64,000 nt of DNA from Isoptericola chiayiensis (GTDB lineage: Bacteria > Actinomycetota > Actinomycetes > Actinomycetales > Cellulomonadaceae), in contig NZ_JABEZT010000001.1 in the NCBI RefSeq assembly GCF_013149805.1, positions 248,001-312,000 on the forward strand, in the 5' to 3' direction. Numbering within the stretch: the first letter of the stretch is position 1; each line of letters opens with the position of its first letter. The notes beneath the pieces were generated by a model that was given only the letters and a program-made list of their open reading frames with translations, did not search any database and was not told the DNA's origin. Shown here piece by piece: positions 27,601-34,813 of the stretch. The translations under genes were made by a program, and so were the position numbers.

Positions 27601-28566
27601 GGGAGCACGGCGTTCGCGATGAGCGCGGACTCCGCCCACGTCGGCGGGCTGGCGTCCCGGACCGGTCCGCGCCTCGTCCTGCTCGGCGGGGACCAGCACG
27701 CCGACGTCATGCGGGGCGCCCCGACCGCGATGGCCGGCACCGGAGGCGTCCCGGGCCGCGCGGCGTGGATGGCCGGCGCGGGCCCGGTCACCTGCCAGGT
27801 GCTGCGTCCGATGCCTCCCCGGGCACCCGCCGGCCCGAGACCTGAGCCGCCGCCGCGGCTGCTGCCGCTTCCGACCACCGTGGACCCGGCGGACCTGGCG
27901 CTCGACGGGATCGCGGACATACGAGGGACGGCGGGCGCGCCGGGACCTGCGGAGGACCCGGACTCGGCAGAGGCACTCGTGCCGCTCGGCATCGGCGGTG
28001 ACGCCGCCGGGCCCGTGGGACTCGACGTCCGAGCCGGCGCGCTCGTCGTGGGTCCGCGCGGCTCGGGTCGGACGGCGACACTGGTGACGATCACCCGCTG
28101 GGCCGCTGGGCGAGGACTCCTGGAGGCCGTCGTCACCCGCGACGAGACCCTCCGCGCCGCCGCCGGGGACGCGCGGACGTGCCGGCCCACCCCCGACGAG
28201 GTCCGCGCGCTCGTCGGTGGGCTGGGGCCCTCGCCGGGATGGTTGGTGGTCGACGACGTGGACGCCCTGGCCCAGAGCTGCCCCGTCGAGGCCGAGACGC
28301 TCGGCGCGGCGATGCTCGACGGCCTGACGGTCATCGGCTCGAGCACCACGCAGGGGGCGCTGATGGCCCACCGCGGGGCGCTGGCCGAGCTGCGGGGCCA
28401 GCGGACCGGCGTCGTGCTGAGCCCTTCCGACCGCGGCGCCGAGGAGGTCTTCGGCGTCAGCCTCTCCGACACCGCCGACGCGGGCCCGCCGCGACCCGGG
28501 CGGGGTGCGCTGGTCGCGGACGGCCGCGTGGTGCCGGTCCAGCTCGTCCTCCCGACCGCGACGTAA
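24652..28566 (+). CDS. FtsK/SpoIIIE-type ATPase, EccC/EssC-like
   Basis: A 1304-residue protein. The N-terminal ~190 residues look like two ubiquitin/FHA-like beta domains, as in EssC. Two membrane helices follow (about 202-240) and then three FtsK/SpoIIIE ATPase modules. Module 1 is intact: Walker A GTTGAGKS at 551-558 and Walker B VVVIDEF with D653/E654. In modules 2 (GGARSGRT, from 882) and 3 (GPRGSGRT, 1134-1141) the Walker A lysine is replaced by arginine. One active and two degenerate modules is the pattern of type VII secretion motors. No WXG100, EccB, EccD or mycosin gene is visible nearby. ATG 24652 is chosen; a GTG two codons earlier is possible. Confidence 0.85.
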   Translation: MPVRLTLHPGEDVELPDGARLGDLRPSLADLARRPELLHRPLQADGTVVEDDGVAGARPLLAGATLRPAGAPQPEAPDVAALRSPWLLAAATGPRAGEPVPLTGAMRLGPVTVRVGAHGRVQVRPTRPAWPLRRRSEPAVLVTERSGREHRRQVRMPCRWRPGALLEVDGTRFAVHPSGQVDLWLAPPEQDGGPGSTPPWGMLATGLVPVVGSIALAVAFRQPLYALFSLVTVVGLLPQLLARRRRRGSGLPARDVGTAAGRVPQPVGTEPARTALRVVAAHQASPAAWRRARQTLARSARDRTGDPPAPATPAELLPDGALAVRGPLDAVRATARSVVVDLAAAGADVTVAGTGRGSWSWCRWIAPGEDERPRVLVVDGADRAGRAAADTAARRGDAVVLCLPSGAGDPASVPSWCRAVVDLDGRGGARRRAPDGTDFVTRHVGVSAAWAERTARRLAGLRGLGRSLTTLADAARGIEAAATVPPAEDRDDPTDRRLPTAVALGALLPTDDPAPRWARAEGWSIPLGCGADGDPVPFDLVADGPHLLVAGTTGAGKSELLQSLVLGLALTRSPADLSFALVDFKGGASFGRCADLPHVVGQVTDLEPGLAGRALAGLRAELRRREHVLARHRVASLDDAPPGTLGRLVVVIDEFRALADDLPEFLPGLLRVAAQGRSLGVHLVLATQRPAGAVGTDVRANVSARIALRVVDAADSHDVVDTAAAARIPVSAPGRAVLRVGSGAPVALQCAHAGATPDAAPAVRRAPSWRSTGPDPDGRSGHLDDPGATPEGNAARTASVSEDPVARTVDRIRQAAARQGHRTGPPPWLPPLPEDVDPDSVPADVADRPEAGLLLALGDEPDRQRRTLVRWQPSDGHLAVLGGARSGRTTALLRLAVSALDAGRPVHALVPASAAALFAPLLDHPGFGTLAGPEDPRRARRLLTLLDRGGPSECLVVVDDVAEMRAALAGSDPWDPLATAVATGSTAFAMSADSAHVGGLASRTGPRLVLLGGDQHADVMRGAPTAMAGTGGVPGRAAWMAGAGPVTCQVLRPMPPRAPAGPRPEPPPRLLPLPTTVDPADLALDGIADIRGTAGAPGPAEDPDSAEALVPLGIGGDAAGPVGLDVRAGALVVGPRGSGRTATLVTITRWAAGRGLLEAVVTRDETLRAAAGDARTCRPTPDEVRALVGGLGPSPGWLVVDDVDALAQSCPVEAETLGAAMLDGLTVIGSSTTQGALMAHRGALAELRGQRTGVVLSPSDRGAEEVFGVSLSDTADAGPPRPGRGALVADGRVVPVQLVLPTAT

Positions 28567-28576
28567 GCCACTCTCC

Positions 28577-28835
28577 CGGGAGGGAGGCCACTCCTCCGTG
28601 AGGTAGGCAACGTTCCCCGCGAGGTAGGCAATTCTTGCGCCAGAGAGGCGGCCTTGGGCCGAGGTAGGCAATTCCTGCGCAGGGTAGGCACCCGCACGAT
28701 GAGAGGACTGCGGAATGCCGCTCGTTCTGGCTCCGGGTTGCCTACCTCGACGGGACCTCGCCTACCTGGGCGAGAAGTGGCCTACGTCGCGGGAGAGTTG
28801 CCTACCTCGCGGGAACGTTGCCTACGTCGCGGAGG
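28577..28835. repeat. 20-bp-phased mirrored repeat array (GAGGTAGGCAA core)
   Basis: The left half holds units around AGGTAGGCA at 28601, 28622, 28662 and 28682, with degenerate ones near 28582 and 28645. A ~48-bp unrelated centre follows. The right half holds the complement TGCCTACCT or close variants at 28739, 28759, 28779, 28799 and 28819, exactly 20 bp apart. The array fills the space between two convergent genes. Confidence 0.92.
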
Positions 28836-28838
28836 GCG

Positions 28839-29276
28839 TCAGTCGATCGTGTGCCGGACCAGCGGGCGGGTCATCAGCCCGACCAGGATCCCGACCGCGA
28901 GCGCCAGCGCCACGGCTCCGGCCGCGACCGCCCAGGCCGCTCCGCCGGTCAGGAGCGCGACGCCGATCAACCCCTGGAACACCTGCCATCCGGCCACCGG
29001 CGCGCGCCCGCCGCGACGGCCGCGCCACAGCGCCCGGGCGGCCGCGACCAGCATCCAGGCCAGACCCGCGAAGAACGCGATCACGAACAGGCTGACCCCG
29101 ACGCCGGCCGTGGCGCCGCGCACCAGGTCGACGACGACGGCACCGGCGAAGACGGCGAGTGCCACGGCCTCGAGCAGGACGCCCGCGAGCAGCGCGACGA
29201 CTGCGGCGGGCGGCCGGCCACCGTCACCCCCGGAAGGGGCGTCCGGTGCCGGTTCGGCGACGTGCGGACCGGGCAT
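28839..29276 (-). CDS. Small four-helix membrane protein, unknown function
   Basis: A 145-residue protein with a 20-residue Pro/Gly-rich N-terminus and four hydrophobic segments at about 24-48, 58-80, 96-113 and 115-135, separated by short loops (RGRRGGRAP is the only strongly basic one). I do not recognise a named family; similar small integral membrane proteins are common in actinomycetes. The ATG at 29276 is the natural start. It is divergent from whiB1 and its 3' end abuts the mirrored repeat array, which may serve as its terminator. Confidence 0.65.
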   Translation of the reverse strand: MPGPHVAEPAPDAPSGGDGGRPPAAVVALLAGVLLEAVALAVFAGAVVVDLVRGATAGVGVSLFVIAFFAGLAWMLVAAARALWRGRRGGRAPVAGWQVFQGLIGVALLTGGAAWAVAAGAVALALAVGILVGLMTRPLVRHTID

Positions 29277-29484
29277 GGTTCGTCAGGATACGCGGGCCGC
29301 AAGACTTTGTGCAGTGTGATGAAACCCTCACGGTTTACCTGGCAGAAATCTCGGCGCCACCCCTTGTGCGGGGGTTCACGAGGTGTGAGTCTTGATCTCA
29401 GATCCCGAACCCCCCTGGACCCTGACGGGTTGTCGCTGACCTGCCTGTGATCGCGCACCCGGGTCCCACGACCGAGGAGATGAC

Positions 29485-29733
29485 ATGGACTGGCGTCACA
29501 AGGCTGCCTGCCTCGAGGAGGACCCCGAGCTCTTCTTCCCCATCGGCAACACCGGCCCGGCCCTCATGCAGATCGAGGAGGCCAAGGCCGTCTGCCGCCG
29601 GTGCGACGTGGTCGACACGTGCCTGAAGTGGGCGATGGAGTCCGGTCAGGACGCCGGCGTCTGGGGCGGCATGAGCGAGGACGAGCGCCGCGCGCTCAAG
29701 CGCCGCACCGCGCGCGCCCGCCGCGCCGGCTGA
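29485..29733 (+). CDS. whiB1: WhiB1-type iron-sulfur transcription factor
   Basis: An 82-residue WhiB protein beginning MDWRHKAACLEEDPELFFP, as in WhiB1 orthologs. Cluster cysteines are C9, C37, C40 and C46 (C-x27-C-x2-C-x5-C), followed by GVWGG and a basic RRALKRRTARARR tail for DNA contact. WhiB1 is an NO-responsive, sigma-factor-binding regulator in mycobacteria. A GAGGAG ribosome-binding sequence lies 6 bases before the ATG. The 208-bp upstream region is relatively AT-rich and holds the promoter, though I could not settle a single start. The gene is followed by a strong hairpin and a convergent pdtaS, the order also known in M. tuberculosis (Rv3219-Rv3220c). Confidence 0.95.
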   Translation: MDWRHKAACLEEDPELFFPIGNTGPALMQIEEAKAVCRRCDVVDTCLKWAMESGQDAGVWGGMSEDERRALKRRTARARRAG

Positions 29734-29742
29734 CCGCCGGCA

Positions 29743-29794
29743 GCACGCACGAGGCCCCCGTCGCTCCCTCGAGCGCCGGGGGCCTCGTGCGTGC
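29743..29794 (+). terminator. Strong bidirectional hairpin after whiB1
   Basis: A perfect 18-bp stem (29743-29760 paired with 29777-29794) with a 16-base loop, ten bases after the whiB1 stop and before the convergent pdtaS stop. There is no U-tract, as is common in high-GC actinobacteria. Confidence 0.85.
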
Positions 29795-29825
29795 CGACTG
29801 AGGGACAGGTCGGTGATCCCCGGTC

Positions 29826-31301
29826 TCAGCGACCGGAGTCCTCGCGCAGACGGACGTCGAGCACGACCTCGGTGCCGCCGCCCTGGCGGGGCTGCCAGTC
29901 GATGGACCCGCGCAGCTCGTTGACCACCAGCGTCTTGACGATCTGGGACCCGAGCCCGCTGCGGGACGCACGGCCCAGCTCCTCGATCCCCTCGCGCATC
30001 CCCACGCCGTCGTCGGCGACGACCACCCGCAGGTCCTGGCCCGTCCGCGTCACGTCGATGGACACGATGCCCGCCTCCCGTTCGGGGAACGCGTGCTCGA
30101 CGGCGTTGGTCACCAGCTCGGTGAGCACGAGCGCCAGCGGCGTGGCGTCCTGGGCGGGGATCATGCCGAACGAGCCGCTCTGCCGGGTGCTGACCTGGGT
30201 GCGCGTCGAGGCGACGTCGGCGGCCATCCGCAGCGCCCGCTTGAGCATGTCGTCGAGCTCGACCTGCTCGTCGATCGTCTGCGACAGCGACTCGTGCACC
30301 AGGGAGATGGTGGCGACGCGTCGCATCGCCTCCTCCAGTGCCGCCCGCGCCTCGGGGACGTCCATCCGCCGGGCCTGCAGGCGCAGCAGGGCGGCGACCG
30401 TCGCGAGATTGTTCTTCACCCGGTGGTGGATCTCGCGGATCGTGGCGTCCTTGGTCATGAGCTCGCGCTCACGACGCCGCAGCTCCGAGACGTCGCGGCA
30501 GAGCAGGACGGCACCGATGCGCTGGCCGTGGTCGGTCAGCGGCAGCGCGCGCAGCGACAGCGCGACGCGGCCCGCCTCGATGTCGGTGCGCCACGGCGCG
30601 CGCCCCATGACGACCAGGGGCAGCGACTCGTCGACCGTGTTCTGCTGCTCGACGATCCCGGCGGTGACCTCGACGAGCGACTGTCCGACGAGCGGGCCGA
30701 TGACGCCGAGCCGGTGGAAGCAGGACAGGGCGTTGGGGCTGGCGTACAGCACCTCGCCCTCGGAGTTGAGGCGGATGAGCCCGTCGCCCACGCGGGGTGC
30801 TCCGCGGCGCGGTCCGGTGGCGGCGTTGGGCGAGGGGTACTCCCCGCGTCCGATCATGGCGAGCAGGTCGTCCGCCGACTCCACGTAGTTGAGCTCGAGC
30901 CGGCTGGGGGTCCGCCCCGAGCCGAGGTTCGTCTGCCGCGCGACGACGGCGACGGCCCGGCCCTCGTGCACCACCGGGACGGCCTCCTCCCGCACCGCGT
31001 ACGCACCGAACCACCGCGGCTCGCGGGACCGTTGCGCGCGGCCCTCCGTCATCGCGGCGACGAGCTGCGGACGCTGCCCCTCCGGTGCCAGCGAACCCAC
31101 GACGTCGTCGTAGTGCACGGTGGCCCCGGTGCTGGGACGGCACTGCGCGACGGCGACGAACCCGCCGTCGTCGGTCGGCAGCCACAGCACGAGGTCGGCG
31201 AAGGCGAGGTCGGAGACGATCTGCCAGTCGCCGACCAGCAGGTGGAGCCACTCCACGTCCCCGGGCGGGAGGTCGGTGTGCTCGGCGATCAGGTCACTCA
31301 T
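29826..31301 (-). CDS. pdtaS: PdtaS-type cytosolic sensor histidine kinase
   Basis: A 491-residue soluble kinase without membrane segments. An N-terminal GAF-like domain (about 5-150, beginning SDLIAEHTDLP and containing FVAVAQCRPSTGATV) is followed by a PAS domain (about 175-285, LIRLNSEGEVLYASPNA). The HisKA_2 dimerisation domain has EIHHRVKNNLATVAALLRLQ, where the first His is the expected phosphoacceptor. The HATPase has LTELVTNAVEHAF and DDGVGM. In mycobacteria PdtaS signals to the RNA-binding antiterminator PdtaR, which is not in this window. The ATG at 31301 matches the usual N-terminus; a GTG 15 bases upstream is less likely. Confidence 0.92.
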   Translation of the reverse strand: MSDLIAEHTDLPPGDVEWLHLLVGDWQIVSDLAFADLVLWLPTDDGGFVAVAQCRPSTGATVHYDDVVGSLAPEGQRPQLVAAMTEGRAQRSREPRWFGAYAVREEAVPVVHEGRAVAVVARQTNLGSGRTPSRLELNYVESADDLLAMIGRGEYPSPNAATGPRRGAPRVGDGLIRLNSEGEVLYASPNALSCFHRLGVIGPLVGQSLVEVTAGIVEQQNTVDESLPLVVMGRAPWRTDIEAGRVALSLRALPLTDHGQRIGAVLLCRDVSELRRRERELMTKDATIREIHHRVKNNLATVAALLRLQARRMDVPEARAALEEAMRRVATISLVHESLSQTIDEQVELDDMLKRALRMAADVASTRTQVSTRQSGSFGMIPAQDATPLALVLTELVTNAVEHAFPEREAGIVSIDVTRTGQDLRVVVADDGVGMREGIEELGRASRSGLGSQIVKTLVVNELRGSIDWQPRQGGGTEVVLDVRLREDSGR

Positions 31302-31353
31302 GGCGGACACGCCCACCAGCCTACGGGCGCCCCGCCGACGACGACGCCGCTTG

Positions 31354-31359
31354 TAGGGT
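31354..31359 (+). promoter_or_regulatory. Probable -10 box of the DUF2505 gene
   Basis: TAGGGT lies six bases before the GTG at 31366 with no Shine-Dalgarno sequence, so the transcript is probably leaderless. Confidence 0.45.
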
Positions 31360-31365
31360 GAGCGT

Positions 31366-31866
31366 GTGCACCTGACGGTGGAGCTGACCTACCCGGCGGA
31401 CGTCGCCGACGTCGCCGCCCTGCTCAGCGACCCCGACTTCGTGCGCTGGCGAGCCGGACGCCCGGGTGCCGGGTCCGTCTCCCGGGTCGACGTCACCGGC
31501 GACCCGACCTCCGGGTTCACCGTCTCCCTGCGCCGGACGCTGACGACGGACGCCATCCCCGCTCAGGTGCGTCCGTTCGTCGGCGAGTGCCTGGAGATCC
31601 GTCAGACCGAGGCGTGGGAGGCCGCGGGGTCGGGACGCCACGTCGGGACCGTCGTCGTCGAGATCACCGGCGCCCCCGTGCGCATGACCGGCACCCTCGT
31701 CCTGGAGCCGCACCCGCAGGGCGGGTGCCGGCAGGTGTACACCGGAGAGCTGCGTGCCTCGGTGCCGCTCTTCGCGGCCGCCGTGGAGGAGGCTGCGGCG
31801 GGAGCCGTGCGGCGCACCCTGGAGTCGGAGGAGCAGTCCTTGCGCGACTGGCTCGCCGGCGCCTGA
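31366..31866 (+). CDS. DUF2505 domain protein (SRPBCC-like)
   Basis: A 166-residue protein that covers the whole DUF2505 family: an N-terminal LTVELTYPADVADVAALLSDPDFVRW, alternating beta strands, a GTLVLEPHPQGGCRQVYTGELR strand pair and a long C-terminal helix (about 125-163) ending in EEQSLRDWL. This order is that of the START/SRPBCC helix-grip fold, which binds small hydrophobic ligands. The natural ligand is unknown. The gene stands alone, divergent from pdtaS. A small inverted repeat (TCGTCGG-AC-CCGACGA, 31871-31886) follows the stop and may contribute to termination. Confidence 0.82.
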   Translation: MHLTVELTYPADVADVAALLSDPDFVRWRAGRPGAGSVSRVDVTGDPTSGFTVSLRRTLTTDAIPAQVRPFVGECLEIRQTEAWEAAGSGRHVGTVVVEITGAPVRMTGTLVLEPHPQGGCRQVYTGELRASVPLFAAAVEEAAAGAVRRTLESEEQSLRDWLAGA

Positions 31867-31928
31867 GCCCTCGTCGGACCCGACGATCTGCTGGATCGAG
31901 CATGGACAGTCGATCACAGTTCGATAAC

Positions 31929-31942
31929 GGGAGCGCTCCCAC
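31929..31942. promoter_or_regulatory. CebR-type operator box 1
   Basis: CGGGAGCGCTCCCA matches the Streptomyces CebR consensus TGGGAGCGCTCCCA at 13 of 14 positions, with a perfect GGGAGCGCTCCC palindrome. It lies about 220 bases upstream of cebE, near a TTGACC element at 31951. Confidence 0.8.
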
Positions 31943-32050
31943 ACCGCTGTTGACCAGCGATGTTATGCGATCGCAACATTTCTGTCCGGCATCGGGGCCG
32001 ATCGGCGCTTGACGCCGGGGGCTCGACCACGGAAGCATCAGTGGCGGTCG

Positions 32051-32064
32051 TGGAAGCGCTACCA
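32051..32064. promoter_or_regulatory. CebR-type operator box 2
   Basis: TGGAAGCGCTACCA keeps the AGCGCT centre and 12 of 14 positions of the CebR consensus. It lies 100 bases before the cebE start. Confidence 0.65.
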
Positions 32065-32107
32065 CCTCGTCGACGATCCGCCGAGGTACTGCGCCGACGA
32101 GGTGCGT

Positions 32108-32121
32108 CGGTAGCGCTCTCC
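32108..32121. promoter_or_regulatory. CebR-type operator box 3
   Basis: CGGTAGCGCTCTCC keeps the AGCGCT centre and 11 of 14 consensus positions. It ends eight bases before the TACCGT at 32130, where bound repressor would block the proximal promoter. Confidence 0.55.
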
Positions 32122-32129
32122 AAGCGTCC

Positions 32130-32135
32130 TACCGT
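32130..32135 (+). promoter_or_regulatory. Candidate -10 box of the ceb operon
   Basis: TACCGT lies 28 bases before the cebE GTG, with a purine-rich AAGGGAG ribosome-binding sequence in between and operator box 3 directly upstream. No clear -35 is visible. Confidence 0.4.
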
Positions 32136-32163
32136 TTGTTCGAAACCAGACAAGGGAGTCACC

Positions 32164-33501
32164 GTGCTCAGCAGCACCAGCCCCCGCCGGAATCGTCGCT
32201 TCGTCGCGGCGAGCGCCGGCATCGCGTCCCTCGCTCTCGTCCTCGGCGCCTGTGGCAGCGGGGACGAGCCCGCGGACGAGGAGACCGCCGCCGAGGAAGG
32301 CGGCAGCACCGACGAGGAGATCACCCTCACGGTCGCCACCTTCAACAACTTCGGGTACACCGACGAGCTGCTCGCCCAGTACACCGAGGAGCACCCGAAC
32401 GTCACCGTCGAGCACGTCACGGCCGCCCAGGCCGAGGACGCCCGCACGAACCTGTCGACCAAGCTCGCCGCCGGCGGCGAGGGCCTCGCCGACATCGAGG
32501 CCGTCGAGGTCGACTGGCTCGCCGAGTTCATGCAGTACCCCGAGCTGTTCGCCGAGATGCCGGCCATCGACGGCCGCTGGGTCGACTGGAAGGTCGAGCA
32601 GGCCACCACGCAGGACGGCAAGCTCATCGGCTACGGCACCGACATCGGCCCGGAGGCCATCTGCTACCGCTCCGACCTGCTCGAGGCAGCGGGCCTGCCG
32701 TCCGAGCGCGAGGAGGTCGCCGAGTGGATCGGCGGCGACGGCGCCACCTGGGAGTCCTACTTCGACGCCGGCAAGGAGTACGTCGAGGCCACCGGCAACG
32801 CCTGGTTCGACGGCGCGGTCGCCACCTACCAGGGCATGATCAACCAGGTCGAGGCCGCCTACGAGGACCCCAGCACGGGTGAGCCGAAGGACCTGGCCTC
32901 CAACACCGAGGTGCAGGACCTGTACAACCAGGTCGTCACCGCCTCGGTCGACGACGAGCTGTCCGCCGGCCTGGAGCAGTGGGGCGACGACTGGTCGGCC
33001 GGTTTCCAGAACGACGCCTTCGCCACCATGCTCTGCCCGGCCTGGATGACCGGGCCCATCGAGCAGAACGCCGGTGGCGTCGAGGGCTGGGACGTCGCCG
33101 ACGTCTTCCCCGGCGGCGGCGGCAACTGGGGCGGTTCGTTCCTGACCGTCCCGGCCTCCGGCGAGAACGTCGAGGCGGCCCAGGAGCTCGCCGACTGGCT
33201 GACCTCGCCCGAGATCCAGACCCAGGCCTTCGTCGAGGCGGGCACCTTCCCGTCGCAGGTCGACGCGCAGGAGTCCGAGGAGGTCCAGTCCTTCACGAAC
33301 GACTTCATGAGCGGCGCCCCGGTCGGCTCGATCTTCTCGTCGCGGGCCCAGGCCATCGACGGTGCGGTCTACAAGGGGCCGAACTACTTCGCGATCCACC
33401 AGGAGGTCCAGAACGGTCTCAACCGTGTCGACCTCAACGGTGAGGACCCGGAGGCGTCGTGGGAGACCACGCTGTCGTCCGTGAACGAGCTGGGTCTCTG
33501 A
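32164..33501 (+). CDS. cebE: Cellobiose/cello-oligosaccharide-binding lipoprotein
   Basis: A 445-residue family 1 extracellular solute-binding protein. A lipoprotein signal (RRNRRF, hydrophobic core, lipobox LGAC with C30 to be lipidated) is followed by a Glu/Asp-rich linker and the mature binding lobes (TVATFNNFGYTDELLAQYTEE, AEFMQYPELFAEMP, YGTDIGPEAICYRSDLLEAAGLP). The Trp/Tyr-rich content suits stacking against sugars. It heads an operon with two permeases, a GH1 beta-glucosidase and a LacI regulator. That context and the CebR-type boxes support cello-oligosaccharides as substrate. The GTG start follows AAGGGAG. Confidence 0.88.
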   Translation: MLSSTSPRRNRRFVAASAGIASLALVLGACGSGDEPADEETAAEEGGSTDEEITLTVATFNNFGYTDELLAQYTEEHPNVTVEHVTAAQAEDARTNLSTKLAAGGEGLADIEAVEVDWLAEFMQYPELFAEMPAIDGRWVDWKVEQATTQDGKLIGYGTDIGPEAICYRSDLLEAAGLPSEREEVAEWIGGDGATWESYFDAGKEYVEATGNAWFDGAVATYQGMINQVEAAYEDPSTGEPKDLASNTEVQDLYNQVVTASVDDELSAGLEQWGDDWSAGFQNDAFATMLCPAWMTGPIEQNAGGVEGWDVADVFPGGGGNWGGSFLTVPASGENVEAAQELADWLTSPEIQTQAFVEAGTFPSQVDAQESEEVQSFTNDFMSGAPVGSIFSSRAQAIDGAVYKGPNYFAIHQEVQNGLNRVDLNGEDPEASWETTLSSVNELGL

Positions 33502-33552
33502 CGACACCGGCCCGAGGATGACCGGTCCCTGACCGCATCCTCCGATCACCAC

Positions 33553-33594
33553 CGTGTCGGGCCGGTCGCCGACCCCGGCGACCGGCCCGACACG
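33553..33594 (+). terminator. Intra-operon hairpin between cebE and cebF
   Basis: A perfect 19-bp stem (33553-33571 with 33576-33594) with a four-base loop lies 51 bases after the cebE stop. Such hairpins after binding-protein genes usually stabilise the upstream message or let only part of transcription continue. Confidence 0.8.
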
Positions 33595-33634
33595 TGTCCC
33601 GCAGCATCCCGGAGAGACGCACAGGAAGCAGCTC

Positions 33635-34813
33635 ATGGCCCTCTTGTCCCCCACCAAGCCGGCGCACGCCCGCGGCGGCACCGACCGCCCGCCGCGACGC
33701 GTCGGGTTCTCCCAACGACTCGGCCGGCTGGACGTCAAGGTCTCGCCCTACCTGTACATCTCCCCGTTCTTCCTCCTCTTCGCCGTCGTCGGGCTCTTCC
33801 CCCTGGCCTACACCGCCGTGGTGTCGGTCTACGAGTGGAACCTCCTCGGGGGCCAGGGCGAGTTCGTCGGCATGCAGAACTACATCGACGTGCTCGGCCA
33901 GCCGACGTTCTGGAAGTCCGTCGTCAACACGTTCTCGATCTTCCTGTTCTCCTCGGTCCCGCAGGTGATCATGGCGATCACGATCGCCGCCCTGCTCGAC
34001 CAGAACCTCCGCGCCGCCACGTTCTGGCGCATGGGCGTGCTGGTGCCCTTCATCGTGGCGCCGGTCGCCATCTCGATGATCTTCGGCCGCCTGTTCGCCG
34101 ACCAGTACGGGTTCATCAACGAGCTCCTCGGGATCATCGGCGTCGACCCGGTGGCGTGGCACGGCGACCGCCTGGCCAGCCACTTCGCGATCGCCACGAT
34201 GGTCAACTACCGCTGGACCGGCTACAACACCCTCATCTTCCTCGCCGCCATGCAGGCGGTCCCCCGCGACCTGTACGAGGCCGCCGTCATCGACGGCGCA
34301 GGCCGAGTCCGGCAGTTCTTCTCGGTCACGGTGCCCCAGATCCGCGCCACCGTGATCTTCGTGGTCATCACCTCGACGGTCGGCGGCATGCAGATCTTCG
34401 ACGAGGTCCGCATGTACGACGCCGGAGGTCTCGGCGGCCCCGACCGCGACTGGATGACGACCGTCGTCTACCTGTACGACGTGGCGTGGGGCAACCAGAA
34501 GAACTTCGGCCGCGCCGCCGCGGTCGCATGGCTGCTGTTCCTCATCATCGTCGCCGTCGGCATGGTCAACTTCCTCATGACCCAGCGGATCGCGACCGCG
34601 GGCCCGAAGGGCGCCAAGGTCAGCCGCCGGCACACCAAGCGCCTGATGGCCGAGGCGCGCGCCGCCGCGGCCCGCGGCGAGACCCCGACGCCGTCGGCCA
34701 CGCCCGGCGGAGCTCCCGGTATCCAGCCCGGGTCGCCGCCACCGCCACCGTCGATCCCACCCACGTCGAGCACCGGCTCGCCCGACACGAACCACGGGGA
34801 GGACGCCCGATGA
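33635..34813 (+). CDS. cebF: Cello-oligosaccharide ABC transporter permease
   Basis: A 392-residue inner-membrane permease (MalF/UgpA class) with six helices between about 40 and 325 (LYISPFFLLFAVVGLFPLAYTAVV is the first). It has the EAA loop EAAVIDGAGRVRQFFSVTVPQI that docks the ATPase. The expected shared ATPase MsiK is not in this window. After the last helix comes a 70-residue tail rich in basic residues and then Pro/Ser/Thr, longer than usual for the family and of unclear role. AGGAAG precedes the ATG. The stop overlaps the cebG start (ATGA). Confidence 0.88.
   Translation: MALLSPTKPAHARGGTDRPPRRVGFSQRLGRLDVKVSPYLYISPFFLLFAVVGLFPLAYTAVVSVYEWNLLGGQGEFVGMQNYIDVLGQPTFWKSVVNTFSIFLFSSVPQVIMAITIAALLDQNLRAATFWRMGVLVPFIVAPVAISMIFGRLFADQYGFINELLGIIGVDPVAWHGDRLASHFAIATMVNYRWTGYNTLIFLAAMQAVPRDLYEAAVIDGAGRVRQFFSVTVPQIRATVIFVVITSTVGGMQIFDEVRMYDAGGLGGPDRDWMTTVVYLYDVAWGNQKNFGRAAAVAWLLFLIIVAVGMVNFLMTQRIATAGPKGAKVSRRHTKRLMAEARAAAARGETPTPSATPGGAPGIQPGSPPPPPSIPPTSSTGSPDTNHGEDAR

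Noticed and set aside
28577-28835. CRISPR array
   Set aside because: Units of about 20 bp follow one another without constant-length unique spacers, orientation flips halfway, and no cas genes are present in the window.
29315-29332. CRP-type site (TGTGA...TCACG) upstream of whiB1
   Set aside because: The gap between TGTGA and TCAC is eight bases, not the six of the CRP consensus. The mycobacterial parallel is suggestive but the match is not good enough.
29277-29484. Additional small gene between the membrane protein and whiB1
   Set aside because: Short frames here lack ribosome-binding sites and recognisable sequence; the AT-rich composition fits a promoter and leader region.
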